Shown here piece after piece: positions 42,940-51,461 of a DNA stretch of 64,000 bases. Each line of letters opens with the position of its first letter. The stretch's first letter is position 1. Made by a program: the position numbers and the translations under genes. This DNA comes from UBA6109 sp035366835. GTDB lineage: Bacteria; Desulfobacterota; Syntrophia; Syntrophales; UBA6109. Below the pieces are notes generated by a model. The model was not told where the DNA came from. It was given only the letters and a program-made list of their open reading frames with translations, and made no database searches. The stretch is taken from assembly GCA_035366835.1 (NCBI GenBank), contig DAOSIS010000002.1, positions 124,001-188,000 on the forward strand. The letters run 5' to 3'.

Positions 42940-44610
42940 CTAGAGCGCTTCCGGTTCTTCCAGAAGCGGAAGGATCACGCGCACCGTCGTTCCCCTGCCG
43001 ACCTCGCTCTCCACGGTGACCTTGCCGCCGTGATTCTTCACGGTTCCGTAAACGACGGGCAGGCCCATTCCCGTGCCCTGGCCGGGGTTCTTCGTCGTAA
43101 AGAAAGGATCGAAAATGTGCTCCATGTCCTTCGCCTCGATCCCGGTGCCCGTGTCCTTTACGGCGACTTCGAGGTAACGCCCCGGCGGAAGGGTGGAAAG
43201 TCCGGCGGCCCCTTCCTGATTGCCGGCGTTCCTGCAGCGAAGGGCGATTTCCAGAAGCCCACCGCGTTCCTTCATGGCGCAGACCGCATTGTCGCAAAGG
43301 TTCATGAAGGCCCTGTGAATCTGGGCGGGGTCTCCCCTGACGATATCCCGTTCCGCCGAATTCTTCATGCGGGCACGGATGTTTTCCGGAAGGGTCGTCT
43401 CCAGCACGCGCAGGGCGTCTCCGGCGACCAGGGAAACGCGGAACGGGCGAAACTCCCGTTTCGTCTCGCGGCTGAAGACGAGAAGCTTGCAGACAAGATC
43501 CTTTGCCCTCTCCGCCGCGCCGTTCATGGTGCGGAGGTAGGAGTAGATCCTGTCTTCCTTCTTGAGGTAAGCCATGCTCATGTCGATGTAGCCGGAGATG
43601 GCACCCAGGATATTGTTGAAATCGTGGGCAATTCCCCCCGCCAGCGTCGCAACCGCCTCCATCTGCCGCGACCGCTGCAATTGCCGACGGAGAAGCTCCC
43701 TCTCCTCCTCCGCCTTCGTCAGGTCCGTGATATCGCGGATCGATTCGATCGCCCCGGCAATCCCGTCGCTTCCGTCAAAGAGGGCCCGCGCCTTCCCCCA
43801 CAGGTATTTCGACGCCCCCCGCATCATCGGAGCGGTCGTTTCCGCAATGACGATGTCCCCATTCCGCTGCACGAAGAAATACCGCTGTTCAATCTCCCCG
43901 CCTCCCTGAAGGGCCAGATCGATGAGGATGGGACGGCGTTCTCCATAGAAGGGAACGGCATATTCGAAATTCCCTTTGCCGATCATTTCGCCCGCGGCTT
44001 TCCCGGTCAAGACCTCGATGGCCCGGTTCCAGGCGATGATGCGGCCCTCGCGGTCGATCGCGAAAGTCGCATCGGGCAGGAAATCGACGATGTCCGCAAG
44101 ACGTTTTTCCGATTCGCGGACCTTTTCCTCGGCCCGTCTCCGCTCCGTGACGTCACGGACGTTCATGACAAAGCCATTGACCGACGGCTGATCCAGGAGG
44201 TTCCTTCCCACGCCTTCGAGAAGGCGTTCGGAGCCGTCCTTGTGCCGGACGCGGAAGGCATTGGGGATTATTTCGCTCGAGACAACCGCCTTCGCGTAGT
44301 CGTCAAAGGCCCTCGCCAAGTCGACGGGCAGGATGAAATCGAAGCCGCTCATGCCGATGATTTCCGACGGTTTGTAGCCCAGGAAGCGCTCGAGGGACGG
44401 GCTTGCGTAGATGATCATCCCGTTCCTGTCGGTGACAAGAATGATGTCCGAAGAATTCAGGGAGATCTCGCGAAAGAACTCTTTGCCCTTCTGCAGGCAT
44501 TCGATCTGCTCCCTGCATGTGGATTCCGACTTCTTCAGCGCGGCGATCTCCTGCCTGAGGAGATCCAATTCCGCACGGAGGTCCTCATCCAGCCGTTCTT
44601 CACTGCTCAT
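42940..44610 (-). CDS. PAS-PAS sensor histidine kinase (soluble)
   Basis: A 556-residue kinase without membrane helices. A short coiled coil (DEDLRAELDLLRQEIAALKK) leads, then PAS 1 (SSDIILVTDRNGMIIYASPS), PAS 2 (DATFAIDREGRIIAWN), HisKA with LAGGIAHDFNNILGAISG (the His), and HATPase (DNAVCAMKERGG, VKDTGTGI, FDPFFTTKNPGQGTGMGL). The ATG at 44610 is preferred (GGAG six bases before); a frame from 44694 adds 28 residues without a ribosome site. It should phosphorylate the regulator encoded 45 bases downstream, which is frameshifted here. Confidence 0.88.
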   Translation of the reverse strand: MSSEERLDEDLRAELDLLRQEIAALKKSESTCREQIECLQKGKEFFREISLNSSDIILVTDRNGMIIYASPSLERFLGYKPSEIIGMSGFDFILPVDLARAFDDYAKAVVSSEIIPNAFRVRHKDGSERLLEGVGRNLLDQPSVNGFVMNVRDVTERRRAEEKVRESEKRLADIVDFLPDATFAIDREGRIIAWNRAIEVLTGKAAGEMIGKGNFEYAVPFYGERRPILIDLALQGGGEIEQRYFFVQRNGDIVIAETTAPMMRGASKYLWGKARALFDGSDGIAGAIESIRDITDLTKAEEERELLRRQLQRSRQMEAVATLAGGIAHDFNNILGAISGYIDMSMAYLKKEDRIYSYLRTMNGAAERAKDLVCKLLVFSRETKREFRPFRVSLVAGDALRVLETTLPENIRARMKNSAERDIVRGDPAQIHRAFMNLCDNAVCAMKERGGLLEIALRCRNAGNQEGAAGLSTLPPGRYLEVAVKDTGTGIEAKDMEHIFDPFFTTKNPGQGTGMGLPVVYGTVKNHGGKVTVESEVGRGTTVRVILPLLEEPEAL

Positions 44611-44926
44611 ACAACGCTCCGCGGAATTTCCGCATGCGGGGCATGATCTTCCCCTTTCTGGCCCCTGATACCATTTCTTCAATTGCCGGTCCATAGGCTA
44701 TTCGCCGCCGTTCCCGTCCGCGCACCATCCTCAGTCCGGTCAGAGGTCGGGGAAGAAAACAGCGCATCGGGCTTGGAAAGAGACGGCAGACAGACCGGAG
44801 ATGGGGATGTCCCCGCCTTTGTGCAGGGGGACGACAGCGTTATTGCCGACAGGAGCCTGCCGACGAGGATTTTTCGGTGAGAGCGGCCCACGGCTGACAG
44901 CCGCCCGCAGATTGTCCCGGCACGGA

Positions 44927-45634
44927 TCAATCCCTGACTTTGCGACAGGCATACTCCGTCAGGAAATCATCGTCCGATCTACACTTGTCTACGGAGAATC
45001 CGACCCTCTCCAGCATGCCATGCAGGATCCAGCCGAATGTACTGTGCTCGTCCCGGATATGGGTCTCGACCTCCGACTTGAACTCTTCACCGGCGATTTT
45101 CCCGAACCCGGCGATCCAGGAATCGATCTTGCCGGCATATCCCCGGGGATCGAATTGGAACACGACATCATGGATGTACAGCAGGCCGCCCGCCTTCAAC
45201 ATTCTGTTGATCCGCAGCAGCGCCACCTGTTTCCAGAAATCGGGCAGGTGATGAAGCGCGGCCTTGGTGATGACCAAGTCGACCGGCTCCCCTTGATGTT
45301 CATAGCTCAGAAACCCGGCAACAATGAATTTGAGGTTCCGGACATCCGCGCCGACCTTCTTCCTGGCTTTCTCTATCATCGCTTCCGAGACGTCGACCGC
45401 GTAAACGGCCTTGAAACGGTTCGCCGCCAGAACGGACGCGGCGCCGGTACCGCAGCCCAAGTCGACAACTGTTTTCCGCTCCGGATTCTCGATCTCCAGA
45501 AAATCCATCATCCCCTTGAACTCTTTTTCATAGTTGCGGAATTTCTGATGCCGGTCGTCATACGATTCCGTTTGCCCGGCCTGTGAGTAGTCGACCCCGC
45601 GATGCCTGGATTCGTCATACAGCCATCTCTTCAT
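44927..45634 (-). CDS. class I SAM-dependent methyltransferase
   Basis: A 235-residue methyltransferase. Motif I is VVDLGCGTGAASVLAANRF, followed by VYAVDVSEAMIEKARKKVG and VITKAALHHLPDFWKQVALL. The fold is complete. The start at 45634 has a strong ribosome site (GAGGAGAGG); the upstream ATG at 45655 lacks one. The substrate is unknown. It stands alone between the two-component pair and the NifU-like gene. Confidence 0.87.
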   Translation of the reverse strand: MKRWLYDESRHRGVDYSQAGQTESYDDRHQKFRNYEKEFKGMMDFLEIENPERKTVVDLGCGTGAASVLAANRFKAVYAVDVSEAMIEKARKKVGADVRNLKFIVAGFLSYEHQGEPVDLVITKAALHHLPDFWKQVALLRINRMLKAGGLLYIHDVVFQFDPRGYAGKIDSWIAGFGKIAGEEFKSEVETHIRDEHSTFGWILHGMLERVGFSVDKCRSDDDFLTEYACRKVRD

Positions 45635-45758
45635 CCGCCTCTCCTCGTCTTTCATGGCATGATGCAGGAGGACACCTGCCGCCGTTCGTTACGATGGGCG
45701 TTTGATAGCTCGAAAAAAAGGATCGTGCAAGGGGGGTAATGGAGGGACTGGTCCGTCG

Positions 45759-46181
45759 TCACGGCGTTTCCTGCCGACCGTGCGGGGAGCCCTCGACTCT
45801 GTACCGTTCAATCCCCCGCATCACGAATTCCAGCAAAGCCTTGCCTCTGATCCGCAGTTCTTCATTTTCACTTTCCAGGAACCGGCTAAAGGACTCTTCC
45901 GTTAGGGTGGCAGCCTCGTCCAAGCTCTTTCCTTTCATCAGAACACACAGTATCTCCACCGCGACATTGGTGATCGGTTCGCAAGAACATTGATACTTGA
46001 TGTCTTCGATCCTGTTGTCGGCGATACGGACATACAGCTTCATGAACGCGTCTATCTCCCCACAATTAATCGCCCTTTCTCCGATCGCATCCAGGACGAT
46101 CGACGCGTCATCGAGCGACCCGGCGTGCTCGAAATTCGTCTTGAGCAGATAGCGGTAGTATTTGATCACGGCGTCATCCAT
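45759..46181 (-). CDS. NifU/IscU-like iron-sulfur scaffold protein lacking the third cysteine
   Basis: A 140-residue protein that opens MDDAVIKYYRYLLKTNFEHA. The IscU-type region is INCGEIDAFMKLYVRIADNR, then IEDIKYQCSCEPITNVAVEI and LMKGKSLDEAATL. Aligned by eye to E. coli IscU, Cys40 and Cys67 match IscU Cys37 and Cys63, while the place of Cys106 reads IRGKAL with no Cys. Cys65 and Cys79 are extra. It may hold or transfer clusters by a changed chemistry. The start is ATG 46181; the frame continues upstream for 184 codons but that part resembles no protein. It lies downstream of the aldehyde oxidoreductase, across a 560-base gap. Confidence 0.7.
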   Translation of the reverse strand: MDDAVIKYYRYLLKTNFEHAGSLDDASIVLDAIGERAINCGEIDAFMKLYVRIADNRIEDIKYQCSCEPITNVAVEILCVLMKGKSLDEAATLTEESFSRFLESENEELRIRGKALLEFVMRGIERYRVEGSPHGRQETP

Positions 46182-46742
46182 GCCGCTTCTTCCCTCCCCC
46201 GGTTTCTCCGGATATTCAACAATGGCTGCATGCTGCGAATTTCTGCCCGGGATCCACGAACACCCGCATCGGGCCCTTGCGCGGTTGATCCAGATCCGCC
46301 CCGCATTCTGGGGCTTCAGCCGGAGAACCAGGATCGAGCCGTGTTCTTCAGCGGACGCGGGCACTGATGAGTTCGGTGATAATCCGGCGGGCACTCTTAA
46401 CGCTCGGGCGGGATTCCTCTCGATGGGGCCTGGAGCTCTTCGGCGAACCCGTGGCGCCCCCGTCCCGCCGCTCCGGGCCGGGTATCCCGTACAATACACG
46501 TCGATGGACTCCATGTCCTGTCTGGGCAGGGGCGTCGTGCAGGCATCGCCAGCGTAGATGGAATGCTTCCCTTCTTGCCTTCTCTTCAGCGACGGGAATC
46601 TTCCCTCCAATCTTCGAGGGATTTTGCGCGTTTCACGGAACCCCTTGCCGAAGAGTCGTGCGCGCGGATCGGCAAGCCTCCGCAGAGGACCTCGGAGGCC
46701 TGCCGATTTTCCAACAAGGACGCGCATACGCACTGTGAGCGG
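46182..46742. other. 560-base region without a recognisable gene
   Basis: It lies between the aldehyde oxidoreductase stop and the NifU-like start. Open frames on both strands look like GC-rich noise, with no conserved motif and no ribosome site. It contains a 15-base hairpin (46668-46707). Confidence 0.5.
46668..46707. repeat. 15-bp stem hairpin after the aldehyde oxidoreductase gene
   Basis: ATCGGCAAGCCTCCG (46668-46682) and CGGAGGCCTGCCGAT (46693-46707) pair with one wobble around a ten-base loop. It is 36 bases after the stop at 46743. No T-run follows on either strand, so it may act in mRNA protection or factor-aided termination. Confidence 0.55.
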
Positions 46743-49418
46743 CTATTTCCTTGCAGCCGCAAGCGCCGCCTTCACCTTCTCCGGCGTGGCCGGCAACCTG
46801 TAAATCCTGACTCCGCAGGCGTTGTAGATGGCGTGCGTCACCGCAGGAGCGGTGGCAAGCATTGTCATCTCTCCGATACCCGTGGCGCCCAAGGGCCCGT
46901 TCATACGGGGCGTTTCGCGGGTGATGATCTCGCTCTCGAAGGCGTCGCGTATCGTCGGGAATTTGAACGTAACATAGTCTTTGGACTTTCCATGGATGTA
47001 CTCCTCGCGGAGTGCATAACCGACGCCTTGATCCATTCCGCCTTCCAGTTGACCTTGAAGGGCCTGCGGGTTGATGATCGTTCCCGCATCCACCGCCGTC
47101 GTCATCTTGAGAACCTGGACGGCACCGGTTTCCGTGTTCACCTCCACTTCGGCCATCTGGATATTGTGGCATTCCGAGACGAAGGAATTTCCCTGCCCGG
47201 TCTTCTTGTCAAGGCCGGCAGGAAGGTCGTTCTTGTGGACGCCCTCATAACGCGTTGGTTTGCCCGCTTTCTTCAGCCCGGCATAGGTCCTGGTTCCGGC
47301 CTCCTTCATGGCGTTCTGGAGGTTCTCAATCGCCTTGAGCAGTGCATTGCCGGCCATGAACGTCATACGGCTGCCGGCCGCCGGCCCCATGCCGACGGTC
47401 TTGTCCGTATCCCGGGTGTACAGCCGCACCTTTTCGAGCGGAAGCCCCAGTTGATGCGCCGCGATCTGCGACAGCATGGAATCGTTGCCTTCGCCGGGAT
47501 CGGCGACGGCGGCGTAGATCGTGATGCCGTCATCCGCGTCGATTTCGACGGACAGAGTCGCCTTGTCCCCCGCGGCGCCGATTCCGAAAGAATGACAAGC
47601 GATGCCGACGCCGCGCTTCAGTTTCCCGCCCTGTGCGTTAAAGGCCTGCGCCTCTTTGTTCGCCCTGTCGTAATGCGGTCGAATGACGTCACAAAGCTCG
47701 GCAAAGGGCCACTGGTGAACGACCATCCCGGTGCCTTTCGTCTGCCCCGGCTTCAGCGAGTTCATCCGGCGGAATTCCAGGGGATCGATTCCTGCCTTTT
47801 CCGCCAGCATGTTCACGGCCGATTCCAGGGCGAAATTCGTTTTGGGCGGGCCGGCGCCGCGTGCGGCGCCGCTGAATGCTTCGTTGCTGTACACGACCCG
47901 CCCGAGGGCTTCGATATTGGGAATGTTGTACGCGCTCTGCAGCATCTGCAGGGAACGCATCATCTGATTCATCCCGTTTCCCGTGTAGGCCCCTTTGTTC
48001 ACGGTGAAATCGATGTCAAGGGCGGTCAGATGCCCGTCGCCGTCGGCCGCGAGTTTCACCTTCATGCTGCTGTAGGAAGCCCGCTTGGATGTGATCTGGA
48101 GCGATTCTTCCAGGCTGGGCACGTAACGCACAGGGCGCTTGAAGTGCAGCGCGGCAGCGGCCGCCAGGGACTCTGGGGCGAGCGACGACTTGATGCCGAA
48201 TTGCCCGCCCGAGAAGGCCTCCTGGTAACGCATGTTCTCGTATCCGACCGCTTCCTTCATCTGTGCAAGGTGGGTGTGGATGTTGATGCTCCGGCCGATG
48301 AAGATCAGCTGCGGATTTTCACCGTCGCCGGCGAGGTAAGCGGAAGAGACTTCCGGCTCCAGGGCCGCCTGGTGATTCGTCTGTGTTGCGAATTCCGCCT
48401 CGACGACCGTCTTCGCCTCCTTCAAGGCCTTTGCTGCATCTCCTTTGATCACAGGTTGCGATCCCAGGATGTTGTTGGGCGCATGGCTGTGGATTTGATA
48501 AGCCCCGGGGGCGAGGGATTCTTCGGGCGTCATCATGACCGGCAGGGGCTCGTATTCCACCTTCACCGCCGCTGCTGCCGCCCGCGCCTGCTCCCGGGTC
48601 TCGGCCACGACGGCCAGGATCGGGTCGCCCAAGGTCCTGACCCTGTCCTCGCAGAGAATGGGCTGGTCCGGAACCGTCAGCCGGATGCGGTTCGTCCCCT
48701 TGATGTCTTCGGCCCTCATGAAACCGACGACACCGGGCATCTTCTCCGCCGCCGAGGTGTCCACGGACTTGATCAGGGCATGAAATTGGGTGCTGCGGAC
48801 AACGGCCAGGTCCAAGGCATTGGGCGGAAGATCAATGTCTGCATTGAACTTGGCAGTGCCGCAGGCCTTGATCATCGCCGTGGGCCTTGGATGGGATGCA
48901 CCCAGCATACCTTTGGGGATCATGTTGCGGACCTCTTCGGGGTTCGTCTCTTTGCGAAGAAATCGTCCGGCAAGCTGGACCGCCTCGATGATCTTCTTAT
49001 AGCCTGTACAACGGCACAGATTACGCGCCAGGGACTTCTTGATCGCCGCCGCATCAGGGTCCGGGTTCTGATCCAGGAGGGCCTTTGTGGCCATGATCAT
49101 GCCCGGCGTACAGAATCCGCATTGAATGGCTCCCGCCAGGACAAAAGCCTCCTGAATCAGGTGGGGATTTTGGGGTGTCCCCAATCCTTCTACCGTGATG
49201 ATTTCCGCGCCCTCCAGCTTGGCCACTTTTGTAATGCAGGAACGTACCGCCCTGCCATTAACGATGACCGTACAGGCGCCGCATTGCCCTTTCCGGTCGC
49301 AGGACTGCTTCGTCCCGGTCAGATGTAGGTCCTTGCGCAGGAGATCGATCAGAACCATATCCGGACCTGCGGCGACCTGACGTTGAACACCGTTTACTGT
49401 AAGCGTTACCTTATCCAT
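46743..49418 (-). CDS. single-chain molybdenum aldehyde oxidoreductase (xanthine oxidase family, Mop-like)
   Basis: An 891-residue protein joining the iron-sulfur and molybdenum domains without an FAD domain, as in Desulfovibrio gigas Mop (907 residues). The plant-type [2Fe-2S] cluster uses Cys40, 46, 49 and 61; the second uses Cys100, 103, 135 and 137 (CGFCTPG, NLCRCTGY). The Mo part has SGGQFGIKSSL, GAARGAGPPKTNFALES and the C-terminal GATGIGEMTMLATAPAV, with the catalytic Glu. It oxidises aldehydes (or similar carbonyls) in the cytoplasm or after export. AAGGAGA precedes the ATG. It has its own promoter and a leader of about 220 bases. Confidence 0.93.
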   Translation of the reverse strand: MDKVTLTVNGVQRQVAAGPDMVLIDLLRKDLHLTGTKQSCDRKGQCGACTVIVNGRAVRSCITKVAKLEGAEIITVEGLGTPQNPHLIQEAFVLAGAIQCGFCTPGMIMATKALLDQNPDPDAAAIKKSLARNLCRCTGYKKIIEAVQLAGRFLRKETNPEEVRNMIPKGMLGASHPRPTAMIKACGTAKFNADIDLPPNALDLAVVRSTQFHALIKSVDTSAAEKMPGVVGFMRAEDIKGTNRIRLTVPDQPILCEDRVRTLGDPILAVVAETREQARAAAAAVKVEYEPLPVMMTPEESLAPGAYQIHSHAPNNILGSQPVIKGDAAKALKEAKTVVEAEFATQTNHQAALEPEVSSAYLAGDGENPQLIFIGRSINIHTHLAQMKEAVGYENMRYQEAFSGGQFGIKSSLAPESLAAAAALHFKRPVRYVPSLEESLQITSKRASYSSMKVKLAADGDGHLTALDIDFTVNKGAYTGNGMNQMMRSLQMLQSAYNIPNIEALGRVVYSNEAFSGAARGAGPPKTNFALESAVNMLAEKAGIDPLEFRRMNSLKPGQTKGTGMVVHQWPFAELCDVIRPHYDRANKEAQAFNAQGGKLKRGVGIACHSFGIGAAGDKATLSVEIDADDGITIYAAVADPGEGNDSMLSQIAAHQLGLPLEKVRLYTRDTDKTVGMGPAAGSRMTFMAGNALLKAIENLQNAMKEAGTRTYAGLKKAGKPTRYEGVHKNDLPAGLDKKTGQGNSFVSECHNIQMAEVEVNTETGAVQVLKMTTAVDAGTIINPQALQGQLEGGMDQGVGYALREEYIHGKSKDYVTFKFPTIRDAFESEIITRETPRMNGPLGATGIGEMTMLATAPAVTHAIYNACGVRIYRLPATPEKVKAALAAARK

Positions 49419-49647
49419 TCCGTCTCCTTTCCAAACAGGACTTCTCTAGAAACGCACCGCAGACGGGAGGCAAATCACGCACGATGCGCGTTATTGCTTC
49501 CCGGACGAACGGCCGACAGCCAATTGGTTCCATTGGCCGAACAGCAAAACTCTTGGCGGTAACCGAATTCGATGCAGCCATCTTTTCTGCCATTGCTCAT
49601 GCATCCGAAGAGGGACTCATTTAATTAAAAATCTAATCTTGTTTTTG

Positions 49648-49676
49648 TCTATATGCCACAAATGACATAATGTCAA
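49648..49676 (-). promoter_or_regulatory. sigma-70 promoter and operator palindrome of the aldehyde oxidoreductase
   Basis: On the minus strand TTGACA (49676-49671) and TATAGA (49653-49648) with exactly 17 bases between. The perfect palindrome TGACATAATGTCA (49663-49675) covers the -35, so a repressor bound there would block polymerase. No regulator gene is adjacent. Confidence 0.7.
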
Positions 49677-49742
49677 GTCTGACCTGCACACCCGGTGACG
49701 CAGCGATTGGATTGTAGAGACGATCGGAAGACGAAGTGCACG

Positions 49743-49768
49743 GGAGGGGCCGTTGGCCCTCCTTTTTT
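49743..49768 (+). terminator. hairpin with T-run, plus strand, no visible upstream gene
   Basis: GGAGGGGCC and GGCCCTCC pair with one bulged G around GTT, followed by six T. No plus-strand gene ends before it, so it may be a remnant or serve an unseen transcript. Confidence 0.35.
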
Positions 49769-49938
49769 ATGCCAGTGCCACCCCCAAGGGAAATTTATCC
49801 CCCCAAAAATCCCTTGCGGCTTGGTTGTGGTGTCGTTGAGGGGTGCACAGAACGGGATATTATGACCTATTACCGGCGGGTCACCCGGAGCGAAAAAAGG
49901 CCGTATTCGGGTAAGCCCTTGTACGACCTTGATTTTCT

Positions 49939-50026
49939 TGGTGCCTAGGGCGGGACTTGAACCCGCATGATGCTGGGCATCGAGGGATTTTAAGTCCCTT
50001 GCGTCTACCAATTCCGCCACCCAGGC
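49939..50026 (-). tRNA. tRNA-Leu (anticodon UAA)
   Basis: On the minus strand the acceptor arms GCCTGGG and CCTAGGC pair (one G-T). The D-arm is GGCGGAATTGGTAGACGC, the anticodon loop CTTAAAA gives UAA, and the long variable arm is GATGCCCAGCATC, as in class II tRNAs. GGGTTCAAGTCCC is the T-arm, and CCA is encoded. The length is 88 with CCA. Confidence 0.97.
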
Positions 50027-50043
50027 CCGGACAAACCTGCAAC

Positions 50044-50072
50044 CCTATAGTATTTCAAAAAATTGGTGTCAA
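50044..50072 (-). promoter_or_regulatory. sigma-70 promoter for tRNA-Leu
   Basis: On the minus strand TTGACA (50072-50067) and TATAGG (50049-50044) with a 17-base spacer, about 11 bases from the predicted start to the mature 5' end. Confidence 0.75.
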
Positions 50073-50094
50073 GCTTGGTATTCGATGATATAAG
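50066..50094 (+). promoter_or_regulatory. promoter of the amidohydrolase pair, sharing the -35 with tRNA-Leu
   Basis: GTGTCA (50066-50071) and TATAAG (50089-50094) with a 17-base spacer. The -35 overlaps the -35 of the divergent tRNA-Leu promoter on the other strand. Confidence 0.55.
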
Positions 50095-50135
50095 AGGCCG
50101 CCGAAAACATCCGCCCCACGGAGGACATGCAGCCC

Positions 50136-51461
50136 ATGGCCGATGCCGATCTGCTCATTTCCGGCGGTTTGATCCTGACTCTCGACGAGAAGGATACCGC
50201 GATCGAAGACGGCTCACTGGTGATTTCCGGCGATGCGATCGCCGATATCGGACCCCGCAGTCTCCTCGAAAAGCGATGGCACGCCCGGGACGTCCTGGAT
50301 GCCCGGGGTTGTCTCGTCATGCCCGGGCTGGTCAACGCCCACACGCACGCTGCCATGACCTGCTTCCGCGGCATCGCGGACGACATGGATCTCATGGAAT
50401 GGCTCAACAACTACATCTTCCCCGCCGAGGCGAAAAACGTCGATCCCGAGTTCGTCTACTGGGGCACGCTGCTCGCCTGCGCGGAAATGATCCGTTCCGG
50501 AACGACGACCTTCTCGGACATGTACATCTTCGAGGACGAGACCGCCCGCGCCTGCAGCGATGCCGGCATGCGATCCATCCTGGGCGAGGTCCTCTTCGAC
50601 TTTCCGTCGCCCAACTTCAAGACCCCGGACGAGGGTCTCGCCTACACTGAACGGCTGATCCGGAAATGGTCGGACCACCCGCTCGTTCGGATCATGGTCG
50701 AACCGCATGCCCTCTACACGTGCTCCGAGGAGATCCTTCTCCGGTCGAAAGGGCTTGCCGACCGCTACGGCCTGCGGTACGCCGTCCACCTGCTCGAGAA
50801 TCGGCAGGAGACGAGACAGCTCCAGGCGAAATTCGGGAAGAAGGCCGTCACGTTTCTGCGGGACATCGGTTTCCTGACGGACCGCTTCTTCGCCTTCCAC
50901 TGCGTCTGCCTCGACGAGGACGATATTGCCATGCTGGCGGACGGGGGCTGCGGCGCCGTCCATGTGCCGGAGAGCAACATGAAGCTCGCCTCCGGCTGCG
51001 CACCCGTATCGAAGATGATCTCGGCCGGAATCCCTGTCGGTCTGGGCACGGACGGCTGCGCCAGCAACAACAATCTCGACATGTTCGGCGAAATGGATTC
51101 CGCCGCCAAGCTCGAAAAGGTCGAGCGTCTCGACCCCACCCTCATGTCCGCGCGCACCGTCTTGAGGATGGCCACCTGCCAGGGGGCCAGGGTCCTCGGG
51201 ATGGACGGTCAGGTGGGACGGCTGGAGAAGGGGATGAAGGCCGACGTGATCGTCCTGAACCTCAACAAGCCCCATCTGACGCCGCTCTACAATGCCCATT
51301 CCCAGCTGGTCTACGCGGCCTCCGGTGCGGATGTGGAAACGACGGTCATCAACGGCAGGATCGTGATGAAAAATCGCCGCATCCTGACCTTCGACGAGAA
51401 CGAGGCGATGAGCAGGGTTTCCGCAATCGCGCTTCGCGTAAAAAGGAGTCTTTCGTCATGA
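50136..51461 (+). CDS. amidohydrolase, MTA/SAH deaminase family (first of a tandem pair)
   Basis: A 441-residue metal-dependent amidohydrolase of the MtaD/TrzA family. Metal and catalytic residues: VNAHTHAAM (HxH), VEPHALYTCS (His), HLLENRQE (Glu), FHCVCLDED (His) and LGTDGCASNNNLDMF (Asp). Candidate substrates are 5'-methylthioadenosine, S-adenosylhomocysteine or aminofutalosine. GGAGG lies 11 bases before this ATG and only two before another at 50127, so 50136 is slightly preferred. The stop overlaps the next start (ATGA). Confidence 0.88.
   Translation: MADADLLISGGLILTLDEKDTAIEDGSLVISGDAIADIGPRSLLEKRWHARDVLDARGCLVMPGLVNAHTHAAMTCFRGIADDMDLMEWLNNYIFPAEAKNVDPEFVYWGTLLACAEMIRSGTTTFSDMYIFEDETARACSDAGMRSILGEVLFDFPSPNFKTPDEGLAYTERLIRKWSDHPLVRIMVEPHALYTCSEEILLRSKGLADRYGLRYAVHLLENRQETRQLQAKFGKKAVTFLRDIGFLTDRFFAFHCVCLDEDDIAMLADGGCGAVHVPESNMKLASGCAPVSKMISAGIPVGLGTDGCASNNNLDMFGEMDSAAKLEKVERLDPTLMSARTVLRMATCQGARVLGMDGQVGRLEKGMKADVIVLNLNKPHLTPLYNAHSQLVYAASGADVETTVINGRIVMKNRRILTFDENEAMSRVSAIALRVKRSLSS

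Larger units (their letters stand above)
49419..49938. other. 520-base intergenic region between aldehyde oxidoreductase and tRNA-Leu
   Basis: It holds the oxidoreductase promoter and operator-like palindrome (49648-49676), a long leader with an inverted repeat (near 49517-49535), and a plus-strand hairpin with a T-run (49743-49768). A 60-codon frame at 49411-49593 overlaps the oxidoreductase start and looks incidental. Nothing else is recognisable. Confidence 0.5.

Noticed and set aside
42067..44646. An 859-codon plus-strand frame opposite the kinase and regulator
   Set aside because: It is antisense to well-defined PAS, HisKA and AAA+ motifs.
46182..46733. A 184-codon N-terminal extension of the NifU-like gene
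   Set aside because: A good start and family-type N-terminus lie at 46181; the extension is Arg/Pro/Gly-rich noise.
46563..49328. A 921-codon plus-strand frame opposite the aldehyde oxidoreductase
   Set aside because: The minus-strand gene has clear cofactor motifs over the same bases; this frame is its antisense shadow.
49411..49593. A 60-codon frame overlapping the oxidoreductase start
   Set aside because: It lacks a convincing ribosome site and any codon enrichment that would suggest a regulatory leader peptide.
49673..50020. A minus-strand frame that begins MAELVDARDLKSLDAQ
   Set aside because: This is the usual false translation of a tRNA gene; its first part is tRNA-Leu.
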